A stretch of DNA of 64,000 nucleotides, taken from an uncultured Acidobacteriaceae bacterium. Its GTDB lineage: Bacteria; Acidobacteriota; Terriglobia; Terriglobales; Acidobacteriaceae. A program made the position numbers and the translations under genes. Position 1 is the first letter of the stretch; the number at the start of each line of letters is the position of its first letter. Shown here piece by piece: positions 27,184 through 35,717 of this stretch. The notes under the pieces were generated by a model. It made no database searches and had not been told where the DNA came from. It saw only the letters and a list, made by a program, of their open reading frames with translations. Where the stretch lies: the NCBI GenBank assembly GCA_903842065.1, contig CAIMKZ010000100.1, positions 1 to 64,000 on the forward strand, read 5' to 3'.

Positions 27184-27519
27184 TTACTCGTTCTTCGCCA
27201 TGATTACGAGGACTTCAGCGGGCTTGCCGTCCATGATGACCATGTCGCGCTCTTCGCCGGGTCCGATGTAGAGCAGATCGCCGGTCTCAAGGACGTGCTT
27301 TTCGCCGGCCTTGCCGTTGCAAGTCATGCGGCCGCTGATCATGTAGTAGATGCGCTCTTTGGGCGCCGCGCCCATGACGCAGCCGCCGTTGGGCAGGAAG
27401 TACGAGTAGTTGCAGATGAAGTACTTGGCCTGTACGTCCGTGATCTTCTTGATGCCGAAGACACCAAAGTGTCCCGGACCGTCGTAGGGAATGCCCTCTG
27501 CGTTCTTGACCGTGATCAT
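27184..27519 (-). CDS. Small cupin-fold protein lacking metal-binding histidines
   Basis: 111-aa single-domain cupin. The two cupin motifs can be located (GAAPKERIYYMISGRM and ETGDLLYIGPGEERDMVIM) but the HxH of motif 1 and the His of motif 2 are absent. Only the Glu of motif 1 remains. It is therefore unlikely to be a classic metal-dependent dioxygenase or isomerase and may bind a small ligand or act structurally. No signal peptide. Convergent with the POTRA gene and separated from it by repeats. I do not recognise a more specific family. Confidence 0.75.
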   Translation of the reverse strand: MITVKNAEGIPYDGPGHFGVFGIKKITDVQAKYFICNYSYFLPNGGCVMGAAPKERIYYMISGRMTCNGKAGEKHVLETGDLLYIGPGEERDMVIMDGKPAEVLVIMAKNE

Positions 27520-27822
27520 CGTTTGAACTCCTTATTGCAGTAATTGACTTGCGTTGGCATGGGAGCGAACGTACCGCCGCCGAAGACGGCGATGACACCA
27601 GGCATGCCCGTTTGTATTGCCAGTTGACTGATAGTGTAGCGCAGCGGCGGGCGAGCCGGGATGGCAGCGGTCACAACCAGCGCGCTTCCTCCGGGGCTAA
27701 AGCCCCTTTAGATTCGTGGACATTCTTCAGGGGCCTGAAGGCCCCTGCTCCTTCCGTGGGCAATCCGAAAGCGCGTACCCTTCAAACCAATCTGCACTGC
27801 GGAGCCTATAAAATTTCAATAG
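27520..27822. repeat. Intergenic stretch with family E GGGGC(T/C) palindromes
   Basis: About 300 bp without a gene. It contains CCGGGGCTAAAGCCCC (27691-27706) and CAGGGGCCTGAAGGCCCCTG (27728-27747) joined by a short linker. Related units lie at 30377-30438 and 51178-51206 and a half-copy (CAGGGGCTAAA) near 34104. Confidence 0.75.
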
Positions 27823-29166
27823 ATGGATAAAGAGACGAGAGAGAGCGCCGCGGGCGCCGATGCGGGCGGCTTTTTGAGCCGCTACTCCCATGCGTGGCAG
27901 TCGCTCAGGCATCGCAACTTCAGACTGTTCATCACGGGCCAATCGATCTCGGTGATCGGCACATGGATGACGCGGGTGGCGATGGCGTGGCTGGTGTACC
28001 GACTGACGAAGTCGCCGTTGATGCTGGGAGCTGTTGGATTTACAAATCTTGTGCCGAACTTTCTGCTGGCGCCGGTGGCGGGCGTTTTCATTGACCGTGT
28101 GGACCGGCGGCGGCTGCTCATATGGACGCAGGCGCTGCTGATGACGCACTCGCTTACGCTGGCCGCGCTGACGCTTACGCATACCATCACGATTCCGATG
28201 CTGTTTGTGATGGCGGCGGCGCAGGGGCTGGTGAATACGCTGGATTTTCCGGCGCGGCAGTCGTTCACGGTGCACATGGTGGGCAGCCGCGCGGATTTGC
28301 AGAATGCCATCGGAATCATCTCGACGATGATGAACACGGCGCGGCTGGTGGGTCCGTCGCTGGCCGGACTGCTGATTGCGGCGACGAACGAGGGCTGGTG
28401 TTTCCTGGTGGACGGGCTGAGCTTTGCGGCGGTGATTACGTCGATCACGATGATGACGATGACGCCGACGGAAAAGAACCACGAGCGGCCCGGAGTGTTT
28501 GCCGAACTGCACGAGGGCTGGAAGTACGTGTCGGGATCGTTGCCGATACGAAGCCTTCTGTCGCTGTTCATTCCGCTCTGCCTTTGGGGCTGGCCGGTTT
28601 CGGTGCTGATGCCGGTGTTCGCCGGGCAGGTGCTGCACGGGGGAGCTCACACGCTGGGGTTCCTGATGGGCGCGATGGGCGTGGGGGCGGCGGTCTCGTC
28701 GGTGAACATTACGCTGCGCAAGAGCGTGCGCGGGCTGGTGGGGCAGATGCCGTGGGCGGCGATGCTGTATGGAACGAGCCTGATCTGCTTTGGGCTTTCA
28801 CACTGGATGTGGCTGTCGCTGATGGTGATGCTGTGCGTGGGCTTCGGGCTGATGCGCGTGAACAACGCGACGAACATCGTGATGCAGACGCTGGTGGACG
28901 AGCGGATGCGGGGCCGTGTGATGAGCTACTACTCGTTCTCTCTGGACGGATTGCAGCCGTGGGGGAGCCTGATGCTGGGCGCGATGGCCTCGGGGATCGG
29001 CGCGCCGCATACGGTGATGATCAGCGGCAGCATCATTATTCTGGCGGGACTGTGGTTCCTGATGCGGCTGAAGAAGATTCGCGCGGCGATCCGGCCGATT
29101 TATGTGCGGATGGGGATTCGGCCGGAAGAGAGCGGAGCATTGAGCGAGGCGGTGCCGGAGGGTTAA
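27823..29166 (+). CDS. MFS transporter (EntS/MFS_3-like)
   Basis: 447 aa with about 12 membrane segments and the conserved loop after TM2 (FIDRVDRRRLLIWTQ). N-terminal WQSLRHRNFRLFITGQSIS and the MTRVAMAWLVYRL segment match the MFS_3 group that includes enterobactin exporters and putative drug exporters. An inner-membrane proton-coupled exporter is likely; the substrate is not identifiable. No siderophore or resistance genes flank it. The ribosome site before 27823 is weak. It ends in a hairpin shared with the convergent ddl gene. Confidence 0.85.
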   Translation: MDKETRESAAGADAGGFLSRYSHAWQSLRHRNFRLFITGQSISVIGTWMTRVAMAWLVYRLTKSPLMLGAVGFTNLVPNFLLAPVAGVFIDRVDRRRLLIWTQALLMTHSLTLAALTLTHTITIPMLFVMAAAQGLVNTLDFPARQSFTVHMVGSRADLQNAIGIISTMMNTARLVGPSLAGLLIAATNEGWCFLVDGLSFAAVITSITMMTMTPTEKNHERPGVFAELHEGWKYVSGSLPIRSLLSLFIPLCLWGWPVSVLMPVFAGQVLHGGAHTLGFLMGAMGVGAAVSSVNITLRKSVRGLVGQMPWAAMLYGTSLICFGLSHWMWLSLMVMLCVGFGLMRVNNATNIVMQTLVDERMRGRVMSYYSFSLDGLQPWGSLMLGAMASGIGAPHTVMISGSIIILAGLWFLMRLKKIRAAIRPIYVRMGIRPEESGALSEAVPEG

Positions 29167-29180
29167 CCTCCGGCACTTTT
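29152..29180. terminator. Convergent terminator overlapping a stop codon
   Basis: Stem GTGCCGGAGG/CCTCCGGCAC with loop GTTAA, then TTTT. The loop contains the TAA stop of the MFS gene, and the right arm reaches the end of the convergent ddl gene. A compact way to end two genes. Confidence 0.85.
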
Positions 29181-30327
29181 ACTCGCGGCAGTACACGGTG
29201 CGATCTTTTTCGGCTTTGCGTTCTAGCGCGAGTTCGATGAGCTGAGTGATGAGGTCTTTGTAGGGGACGCCGGTGGCTTCCCACAGCTTGGGGTACATGC
29301 TGATGGAGGTGAAGCCGGGCAGGGTGTTGACTTCGTTGAGATAGATGCGACGTTTGCCGTCGGGCTCCATGAGGAAATCCACGCGGGCTAGGCCGGAGAG
29401 GTCGCAGGCTTTGAAGGCGGCTACGGCCATCTCTCTTATTTGTTTTGCTTCGGCTTTGGTGATCCTGGCGGGGATGACGGGGACGGAGCCTTCGGAGAGG
29501 TACTTAGCTTCGTAGTCGTAGAACTCCTTGCCGGGGATGATTTCGCCGACGAGGCTGGCCTTGGGCGAGTCGTTGCCGAGGACGGCGACTTCAAGCTCGC
29601 GGGCGCGGCTCTTCCTGCCTTCGACGCCTTCTTCGATGACCAGCTTGCGGTCGTACTTTGCGGCCTCAGTTAGCGCGGGGCCGAGTTCCTTGCGGTCGTG
29701 GGCCTTGCTGATTCCTACCGACGAGCCGAGGTTGGCGGGCTTGACGAAGAGCGGATATTTGAGCGCGGCTTCGATCTTCGCGATGGATTTGCGCGGGGAG
29801 GACTCCCACTCCGTGCGCAACAGCGAGACGTGTTTGACGATGGGCAGGCCGGACTGGGCGAAGAGGCGCTTCATGACGTCTTTGTCCATGCCGGCCGAAG
29901 AACCCAGCACTCCCGATCCGACGTAGGCGATGCCGGCCAGTTCGAAGAGGCCCTGAATGGTGCCGTCCTCGCCGAAGGTGCCGTGCAGGACGGGGAAGAC
30001 GACGTCGAGGGCTTTGCCTGAGGGTCCCTGGGGGCCGGGTATGGGCGCCATCAGCGTGGGAATGCCTTCGTGGAGGAGCTTTGCGCCGGGTGTGGCCGCG
30101 GGGTCTCCGGCGAGCAGTTGGCGGGCGATGACGTTTTTGTCGCCTTCGAGCAGGCCGTGAGCGTCAGCGGGGGCGAGCCAGCGGCCTTCTTTGGTGATGC
30201 CGATGGGGGTGACGTCGAACTTTTTGCGGTCGATGGCCTTGAGGATCGAGGCCGCCGAGAGCAGAGAGACTTCATGCTCGCCGCTGCGTCCGCCAAAGAC
30301 TATGCCTACACGTAGTTTTTTTGCCAT
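29179..30327 (-). CDS. ddl: D-alanine--D-alanine ligase
   Basis: 382-aa ATP-grasp enzyme that joins two D-Ala residues for peptidoglycan precursor synthesis in the cytoplasm. Visible signatures: VGIVFGGRSGEHEVSLLSA at the N-terminus, FPVLHGTFGEDGTIQGLFEL, SSAGMDKDVMKRLF, LFVKPANLGSSVGISKA, RVDFLMEPDGKRRIYLNEVN and NTLPGFTSISMYPKLW. Residues for ATP, Mg and D-Ala binding are present. Start at 30327 (MAKKLRVGIVFGG) is chosen because earlier in-frame codons add a non-conserved basic tail. It is away from other cell-wall genes here and probably transcribed alone. Confidence 0.96.
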   Translation of the reverse strand: MAKKLRVGIVFGGRSGEHEVSLLSAASILKAIDRKKFDVTPIGITKEGRWLAPADAHGLLEGDKNVIARQLLAGDPAATPGAKLLHEGIPTLMAPIPGPQGPSGKALDVVFPVLHGTFGEDGTIQGLFELAGIAYVGSGVLGSSAGMDKDVMKRLFAQSGLPIVKHVSLLRTEWESSPRKSIAKIEAALKYPLFVKPANLGSSVGISKAHDRKELGPALTEAAKYDRKLVIEEGVEGRKSRARELEVAVLGNDSPKASLVGEIIPGKEFYDYEAKYLSEGSVPVIPARITKAEAKQIREMAVAAFKACDLSGLARVDFLMEPDGKRRIYLNEVNTLPGFTSISMYPKLWEATGVPYKDLITQLIELALERKAEKDRTVYCRE

Positions 30328-30862
30328 TGTGTGCTTTCTGATCGTAGGGGGAAGCCGGTGTTGCCTTCGCATTCCCTCAGGGGCTAAAGCCCCGATTTAT
30401 TTGCAGCCATCTGTACGGGCTAAAGCCCGTACCCTTCAATTCGAAACCGCCATCTGCCCATTCGATACCGCATCTGCGAACTTCTCAGTGAAGATGTGGT
30501 GCGGTTCGTCCCGTCCCTACGGGACGGGGTCGATGTGGTGGTGTCCTAACCCCGGGTTTCACCCGGGGCTATTATCGCGGCATCCCTCCGGGATGCGGGT
30601 TGTGCGTCTGCCGGGATGCGAGTTGGCGTTCCTTCCGAGTGTTGCGGTTGGGTTAAGAGTGGCGGGTTGAGTGTCGATCTTTCCCAGGTCTCAAAATCGA
30701 GACCTGGGGCACCCAACGTTGTGACGTGCTCCCCACCCTAGCGGCAAAAACAAAGGCGCCGCGAGGGTGGGGCACCGATGATATTTGTGTCTTGATCTCT
30801 GTTCCTTGTTCTCTGTTCCTTGTTCCCTGTTCCCTAGCCCCTAGTCCCTTAGTCCCAGTTTC
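30328..30862. repeat. Repeat-dense intergenic region (families A, B, E and others)
   Basis: About 535 bp without a gene. It holds E-type palindromes CAGGGGCTAAAGCCCC and TACGGGCTAAAGCCCGTA (30377-30438), CCCGTCCCTACGGGACGGGG near 30510-30530, CCCCGGGTTTCACCCGGGG near 30552-30570, GCATCCCTCCGGGATGC (about 30580-30598), an A unit (30683-30714) and a B unit (30732-30776). A tandem TTCCTTGTTC/TTCCCTGTTCCC run lies near 30800-30835. Confidence 0.82.
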
Positions 30863-31099
30863 CTATTTCTTTTCTGCCAGCTTTTTACGTATTTCGATGC
30901 GGCCCTGTCCGCGGCGGCCCATGTTGAGGACGACGATGCCGAAGACGAGCAGGACGGCTCCCCACCACAGGTCGCCGTTGATGCCGAGGCTCTTCACATA
31001 GAGGTCGGGACGGGTGCGCGTGGCCAGGCCAAAGGCCGAGAGCACTGCGCCCATCATCGAGAACATCATGCCGAGCGGAATTCTGAGATCGATCTCCAT
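30863..31099 (-). CDS. Small two-helix membrane protein next to symporter
   Basis: 78 aa. Two hydrophobic segments (LGMMFSMMGAVLSAFGLA and LWWGAVLLVFGIVVLNM) join through RTRPDLYVKSLGINGD, and a basic tail RIEIRKKLAEKK is probably cytoplasmic. Start at 31099 has GAGGAG upstream and lies 11 bp after the sodium:solute symporter stop, so the two are almost certainly co-translated. Small membrane partners of SSS symporters exist (YhdT with PanF, for example), and by position this may be such a subunit. I do not recognise the family. Confidence 0.75.
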   Translation of the reverse strand: MEIDLRIPLGMMFSMMGAVLSAFGLATRTRPDLYVKSLGINGDLWWGAVLLVFGIVVLNMGRRGQGRIEIRKKLAEKK

Positions 31100-31110
31100 C
31101 TTTACTCCTC

Positions 31111-32928
31111 TTAGGCGAACAGCAGCGAAACGGCGATTGCGATGGCGAGGATCAACGCTGCCACACCGATGGGACGCCGCCACCATGCGAGCGCGCGGGG
31201 GGACTTTGCGGCGGTTGCAATTGCTGTGCTGTGGCTTTCAGCTGTTGCGGGTGAACGCAGGCTGACCAGGACGGCGATCAGAGCATTGGCAAGCATGGCG
31301 CAGAGGGCCGTGCCGGCGCACTGCGACAACATGCTTTGCGGATGATGCAGTACCGCGATCCATCCGCCGGCGAGGCCGGGGAAGTATCCGCTGGGGACTG
31401 TGAGGCCCCAGTGCAGCAGAGCGGCCGCGAATCCCGCGACGAGTCCCAGGAATGCGCCGGTTGCGGTTGCGCGCCTGTATAGCGCGCCGAGCGCGAAGGT
31501 GGCTGCGAGCGGGGCGAAGAAGACGGCCAGCACGACGGCAAGCAGATCGAGGAGGCCGGGCATGTCTTTGAATTGCAGCCCACCCCATGCCAGCGCGGAG
31601 GCGAGGATGGCGGCGGCGAGCGCCGTCCAGCGGGCCACCGCGACGAGGCTTTTCTCGCTGACGTTTTTGCGCAGGCGGGCCTGGTAGATGTCGAGCGCGA
31701 ATACAGTATTGATGGCGGAGAAGCGTCCCATGAGGCTGCTCACGAGGCAGGCCAGCAAACCGGCAAGTCCTAGACCCAGCAGGCCCGAGGGCAGGTTGTG
31801 GGGCAGCAGGAAGGGCGTCGCCATGGCGTAGTCGTGGCGCGGAACGCCGTTAGAGTCGAGCAGCAGTTTTCCGCTCATGGGGTCGGGCACGCGATCGGTC
31901 TGCGCGGGAACCAGCCCGAGGCCCTGATCCTGCGCCTGGGGCACCACTTCGACTTCGTGGACGATTGCGCCGTCCTGATCGGTGCGGATGGTGATGGCGG
32001 TGTGCGGAGCGGGCATGGAGATGGCGAGGACTCCGGAGACGACCAGCAGCAGCGGCAGAATGGCGCGCGCCGCGGCGGCGATCAGTCCCGAGCGGCGGGC
32101 CATTCGAGGACTCTCCGCGGCCAGCGCGGCCTGCATCAGGGTCATGTCGGTTGCAGCAGTTCCGGCGGTGAGCAGCACGCCGAGCAGCGCAGCCGTGGCC
32201 AGCGCGCCAAGGCCTGCCGGAACCGGTTCACTGCCTGCTATGGCCTTCTGGAATGCGACGTGCATCGCGCTCCAGCCACCGATCTGCTTCAGGCCGAGCA
32301 GGACCATGGGAAGAAAACCGGCCACCAGCACGAAGAACTGCATCACCTGGCCGTAGAGGGTTGCGCTGAGTCCGCCAAGCACGACCACCATGAGCGCGAA
32401 GGCTGCGGGAACAACCACGGAGAGCAGCAGTTGCCACTCCATGCGGATGTTGGGGTAGCGGAACATAACGTCGATGAGCCGCAGCGAGGCAGCAACCCGC
32501 GCCATGGCGTAGAGCGCGAGCGAGGCCATGAGGAGCGATCCGGAGAGCGAAGCGACAGCGCCGAGCAGGCGGGTCTTAGCGTCGAAGCGGAGTCCGAGAA
32601 ACTCCGGCAGCGAGCGAGCTCCGGAGGCCGAGTATGCGGGGACGAGATAAACGGCGACGAGCAAGAGCGGAAGCACCGTGCCTACGCCGAAGAATCCGGC
32701 ACTGGCCATACCCCACCGCGCGCCGGCCGCGCCCATGACCAGGACCTCTACCGCGCCCAGACTTGCGCCGGCCATTGCCAGACCGGTGAGCCATCCGGGA
32801 AGCCTGCGCCCGGCGAGCAGAAACTGCTCGCCTGTGGGAACAAACGCTTTCAACCCCACGCCCACGCTGACCGTGAAGAAGAAGTAGATCAGCATGACCA
32901 TCAGGTCGGTTGGGGAAAGGTTCAGCAA
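31111..32928 (-). CDS. Sodium:solute symporter (SSS family)
   Basis: About 605 aa with 13 or more membrane segments. SSS hallmarks include [20 protein letters not shown] near the N-terminus, [20 protein letters not shown], the [20 protein letters not shown] segment and a late [20 protein letters not shown] stretch containing the usual Na2-site Ser/Thr cluster. I place the start at a TTG codon (32928) because AAGGAG sits five bases upstream; the frame stays open further but without a site. Substrate cannot be inferred; monocarboxylates, sugars and amino acids are all possible. Followed by a small membrane protein, and divergent from mtnA across a 133-bp gap. Confidence 0.87.
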   Translation of the reverse strand: MLNLSPTDLMVMLIYFFFTVSVGVGLKAFVPTGEQFLLAGRRLPGWLTGLAMAGASLGAVEVLVMGAAGARWGMASAGFFGVGTVLPLLLVAVYLVPAYSASGARSLPEFLGLRFDAKTRLLGAVASLSGSLLMASLALYAMARVAASLRLIDVMFRYPNIRMEWQLLLSVVVPAAFALMVVVLGGLSATLYGQVMQFFVLVAGFLPMVLLGLKQIGGWSAMHVAFQKAIAGSEPVPAGLGALATAALLGVLLTAGTAATDMTLMQAALAAESPRMARRSGLIAAAARAILPLLLVVSGVLAISMPAPHTAITIRTDQDGAIVHEVEVVPQAQDQGLGLVPAQTDRVPDPMSGKLLLDSNGVPRHDYAMATPFLLPHNLPSGLLGLGLAGLLACLVSSLMGRFSAINTVFALDIYQARLRKNVSEKSLVAVARWTALAAAILASALAWGGLQFKDMPGLLDLLAVVLAVFFAPLAATFALGALYRRATATGAFLGLVAGFAAALLHWGLTVPSGYFPGLAGGWIAVLHHPQSMLSQCAGTALCAMLANALIAVLVSLRSPATAESHSTAIATAAKSPRALAWWRRPIGVAALILAIAIAVSLLFA

Positions 32929-33061
32929 TGTGTCTCCTTGTTGCGCTACTTCAACTTTAAGGAATGGCGCATGGGCGAGTCCAATTTCTTTACGTTTGAA
33001 GAAGCCCGGAAGACCCAGTGTACGATTCTTGCTCACTGTGCGGGATTTACACTGGAGAAGC

Positions 33062-34099
33062 ATGATTCCCACACTCAACTGGACCCCTGAAGGCGTACGT
33101 TTTCTCGATCAGACCAAGCTGCCGCTCGAGGAGACGTATGTTCTAGCCAAGACGTACGAAGATGTAGCCGAGATTATTGTGACGATGGTGGTGCGCGGCG
33201 CTCCGGCCATCGGCGTTTCTGCAGCTTATGGCGTAGCACTGGGCGCGCTTGAGACCAAAGCTGGTACGACCAGGGATTTTGCGCCTGAGTTTGAGAAGAT
33301 CTGCGCGCATCTGGCCGGGACGCGGCCCACGGCGGTGAACCTGTTCTGGGCCATCGACCGGATGAAGCGGGTGTTTGCCGCGCTGCTGGCGGCGGGCGCA
33401 TCGATCGGCGAGGTGAAAGACAAGCTGCTGGCCGAAGCCCACGCCATGTACGAGGAAGACATTGCCGCGTGCAAGGCGATGGGGGCATTTGGCGGCGCTC
33501 TGCTGCCTGCCGAGGGCGGCGTGCTGACGCACTGCAACGCGGGCGCTCTGGCGACGTGTGGATATGGCACGGCGCTGGGCGTGATCCGCTCGGCGGTGGA
33601 GCAGGGCAAGAAGATTCACGTGTACGCCGACGAGACGCGGCCGTTTTTGCAGGGCGCGCGGCTTACGGCCTGGGAGTTGATGGCCGACCACATTCCGACG
33701 ACAGTGATCTGCGACAACATGGCGGCGAGCATCATGGCCAAGGGCAAGATTCAGGCGGTGGTGGTGGGCGCGGACCGCATCGCGGCCAACGGCGATGTGG
33801 CAAACAAGATCGGCACCTACAACGTGGCGATTCTGGCCAAAGAACACGGGATTCCGTTCTATGTGGCCGCGCCGTGGTCGACGATCGACCTGAAGACGCC
33901 GGACGGAAGTGCGATTCCGATTGAGGAGCGTTCGGCACGCGAGGTTACGCATCACGCCGGAACGCAGTTGACACCGCATGGAGTGGGAATCTGCAATCCC
34001 GCCTTCGACGTGACTCCGAACAAGTACGTGACGGCGATCTTTACCGAGCGCGGTGTGCTGCGTGCGCCGTATGGGGAGTCGTTGAAGAAGATGGCTTGA
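33062..34099 (+). CDS. mtnA: S-methyl-5-thioribose-1-phosphate isomerase
   Basis: 345 aa. Converts methylthioribose-1-phosphate to methylthioribulose-1-phosphate in methionine salvage. Family marks are clear: [28 protein letters not shown]-like [10 protein letters not shown], the catalytic Cys in [35 protein letters not shown], and the catalytic Asp in [19 protein letters not shown]. Close in fold to eIF2B subunits, but the GADRI and HCNAG motifs identify MtnA. Start at 33062 follows CTGGAGAAGC. No other salvage gene is adjacent. The enzyme is cytoplasmic. Confidence 0.96.
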   Translation: MIPTLNWTPEGVRFLDQTKLPLEETYVLAKTYEDVAEIIVTMVVRGAPAIGVSAAYGVALGALETKAGTTRDFAPEFEKICAHLAGTRPTAVNLFWAIDRMKRVFAALLAAGASIGEVKDKLLAEAHAMYEEDIAACKAMGAFGGALLPAEGGVLTHCNAGALATCGYGTALGVIRSAVEQGKKIHVYADETRPFLQGARLTAWELMADHIPTTVICDNMAASIMAKGKIQAVVVGADRIAANGDVANKIGTYNVAILAKEHGIPFYVAAPWSTIDLKTPDGSAIPIEERSAREVTHHAGTQLTPHGVGICNPAFDVTPNKYVTAIFTERGVLRAPYGESLKKMA

Positions 34100-34189
34100 G
34101 GCCCTCAGGGGCTAAATGTCGTGTCTCAACAGGTTGTTTACATTCAAGTCGTGCCCTGACACGAAACTTTGAGTATTGAATGAAGTTAA

Positions 34190-34217
34190 GGCCGGCGAAT
34201 CGCCGGCCTGTTTTTTG
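34190..34217. terminator. Intrinsic terminator after mtnA
   Basis: Stem GGCCGGCG/CGCCGGCC, loop AAT, then TGTTTTTT, 90 bp after the mtnA stop. The preceding stretch includes a half E unit (CAGGGGCTAAA near 34104). Confidence 0.88.
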
Positions 34218-34248
34218 CGTGATTTGTTGAGAGGCTGTGCGAGGCACG

Positions 34249-35400
34249 TTAATTTTTCGCGGTCCCAACAAAGAACACAGAAGCCGGTACGGGCATGGAT
34301 TCCTGCTGGCCTTGGGTGAGCTTGCCGGTGGCCGCGTCGATGCGGAATACGGTCACATTATCGGACTGCTGATTGACGGCGAATACGTATTGGCCTGTCG
34401 GATCGGCTCCGATGGCGCGGGGAGCCTTGCCGCCGGATGCGATGCGCTGAATGAGAGTGAGCGAGCCGTTGTTTTTGTCGATCGCGTAGACCTGCATGGT
34501 GTTGTCGCTGCGGCAGGAGGCGTAGAGGAATTTCCCCGACGGCGCAATCCAGATGTCTGCTCCGCTCTTGGTGCCGGTAAAGTTTTCGGGGAGCATGGAG
34601 AAGGTTTTTACCAGCTTCAACTCGCCAGATTTTTTGTTGTAAGCGAACTGGGTGATGGCGGCTTCGTTCTGATCGATCAGGTAGCCGAAGCGCTCTTTGG
34701 GGTCGAAGGCGAAGTGGCGCGGGCCGTATTTGTCGGACAGGGTTGCAAAGGCTGGCTGGGGCAGAGTGAGCGTAGCCCGCGCGGGATCGAGGATGTAAGT
34801 GTAGACACGGTCCATGCCGAGGTCGGGGATGATAACGTGGCGGTTGTCGGCGGCGATGATGGCGTGGTGGGGATGAGCCTCGCGGCCGATTGCCGAGTGC
34901 TGGATGAGCGCGGCCCGCTCGCCGATGGATCCGCCGGCGCTGAGCTTGAAGACCGCGACCGAGCCGCCGCCGTAGTTGTCTACGACCATCGATTTGCCGG
35001 TCTTGTCCACGGCAAGAAATGTGGTACCGCCGCCACCGGCCATCACTTTATTGATGGGCTCGATTGCGCCGGTCGGGGTGTTGAGTTTGTAGCTGAAGAT
35101 TGCGCCTTCGGTCTTGCCGTCGTTGCCTACCTCGCTGGTGACGTAGAGGAAGTGATTGGCAGGATCGGTGGCAAATGCAGTGGGGCGCTCGATCTCAGCG
35201 CCGACGACGCCGATCTTGCTGAGCGCACCTGTGGATGGCGAGAAGTGGTAGGCGTAGAAGCCTTTTGCGGCCGAGCCGAAGTAGACCAGATAACTGCTCG
35301 AAGGCTGCTGCGCGGTGGCGGCGCTTGACGCAAGAGTGAAGATCAAACCCGCAACGATGCCGAAGAACCTTGCACGAACTCCTGATGACATTAGACGCAT
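34249..35400 (-). CDS. Exported beta-propeller protein, lactonase family
   Basis: 383 aa with a signal peptide (FFGIVAGLIFTLASSAATAQ). The body is a seven-bladed propeller of the 6-phosphogluconolactonase-like (PF10282) kind: repeated blades such as FSPSTGALSKIGVV, THFLAVDKTGKSMVVDNYGGG, REAHPHHAIIAADNRHVIIPDLGMDRVY, FAFDPKERFGYLIDQNE and IAPSGKFLYASCRSDNTMQVY. Cytoplasmic family members hydrolyse 6-phosphogluconolactone, but the export signal points to a periplasmic or secreted role on another lactone, or to a non-enzymatic scaffold. Such exported copies are common in acidobacteria. Start 35400; a second Met three codons in is possible. Confidence 0.86.
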   Translation of the reverse strand: MRLMSSGVRARFFGIVAGLIFTLASSAATAQQPSSSYLVYFGSAAKGFYAYHFSPSTGALSKIGVVGAEIERPTAFATDPANHFLYVTSEVGNDGKTEGAIFSYKLNTPTGAIEPINKVMAGGGGTTFLAVDKTGKSMVVDNYGGGSVAVFKLSAGGSIGERAALIQHSAIGREAHPHHAIIAADNRHVIIPDLGMDRVYTYILDPARATLTLPQPAFATLSDKYGPRHFAFDPKERFGYLIDQNEAAITQFAYNKKSGELKLVKTFSMLPENFTGTKSGADIWIAPSGKFLYASCRSDNTMQVYAIDKNNGSLTLIQRIASGGKAPRAIGADPTGQYVFAVNQQSDNVTVFRIDAATGKLTQGQQESMPVPASVFFVGTAKN

Positions 35401-35500
35401 CCTTTTCTTCCCTGCTTAGACGGGATCAGGATACATCTGGCGGCATAGGAGTGAATGCTCCTGCCAAGCGCAACCTGGTGCGGTGAATCTGAAGTAGTTT

Positions 35501-35686
35501 GAAGAACAACCGCAGATCCTTCGACTGCGTCCGCCACGGCGGACTTCGCTCAGGATGACAGCTGTTCGATGCGAGCTTTGGACTCAGGGCACCAGGTCTA
35601 AGAGCGCGTGAATCTGATCGTATAGATGGAGTGCAGTGGTTCCCACCCTAGGCGCAAAAGCAAAGGCGCGCCGAGGGTGGGGCACC
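35501..35686. repeat. Family D repeat copy 2 and family B repeat
   Basis: The D copy (35501-35561) keeps GAAGAACAACCGCAGATCC...TTCGACTGCG and GCTCAGGATGACAG but has TCCGCCACGGCGGA as its inner hairpin. The B unit is at 35641-35686. Together they occupy the 317-bp gap 35401-35717, where I see no gene. Confidence 0.8.
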
Positions 35687-35717
35687 AAATTTCGTACTTC
35701 CTTATGCGGTCACAGAC

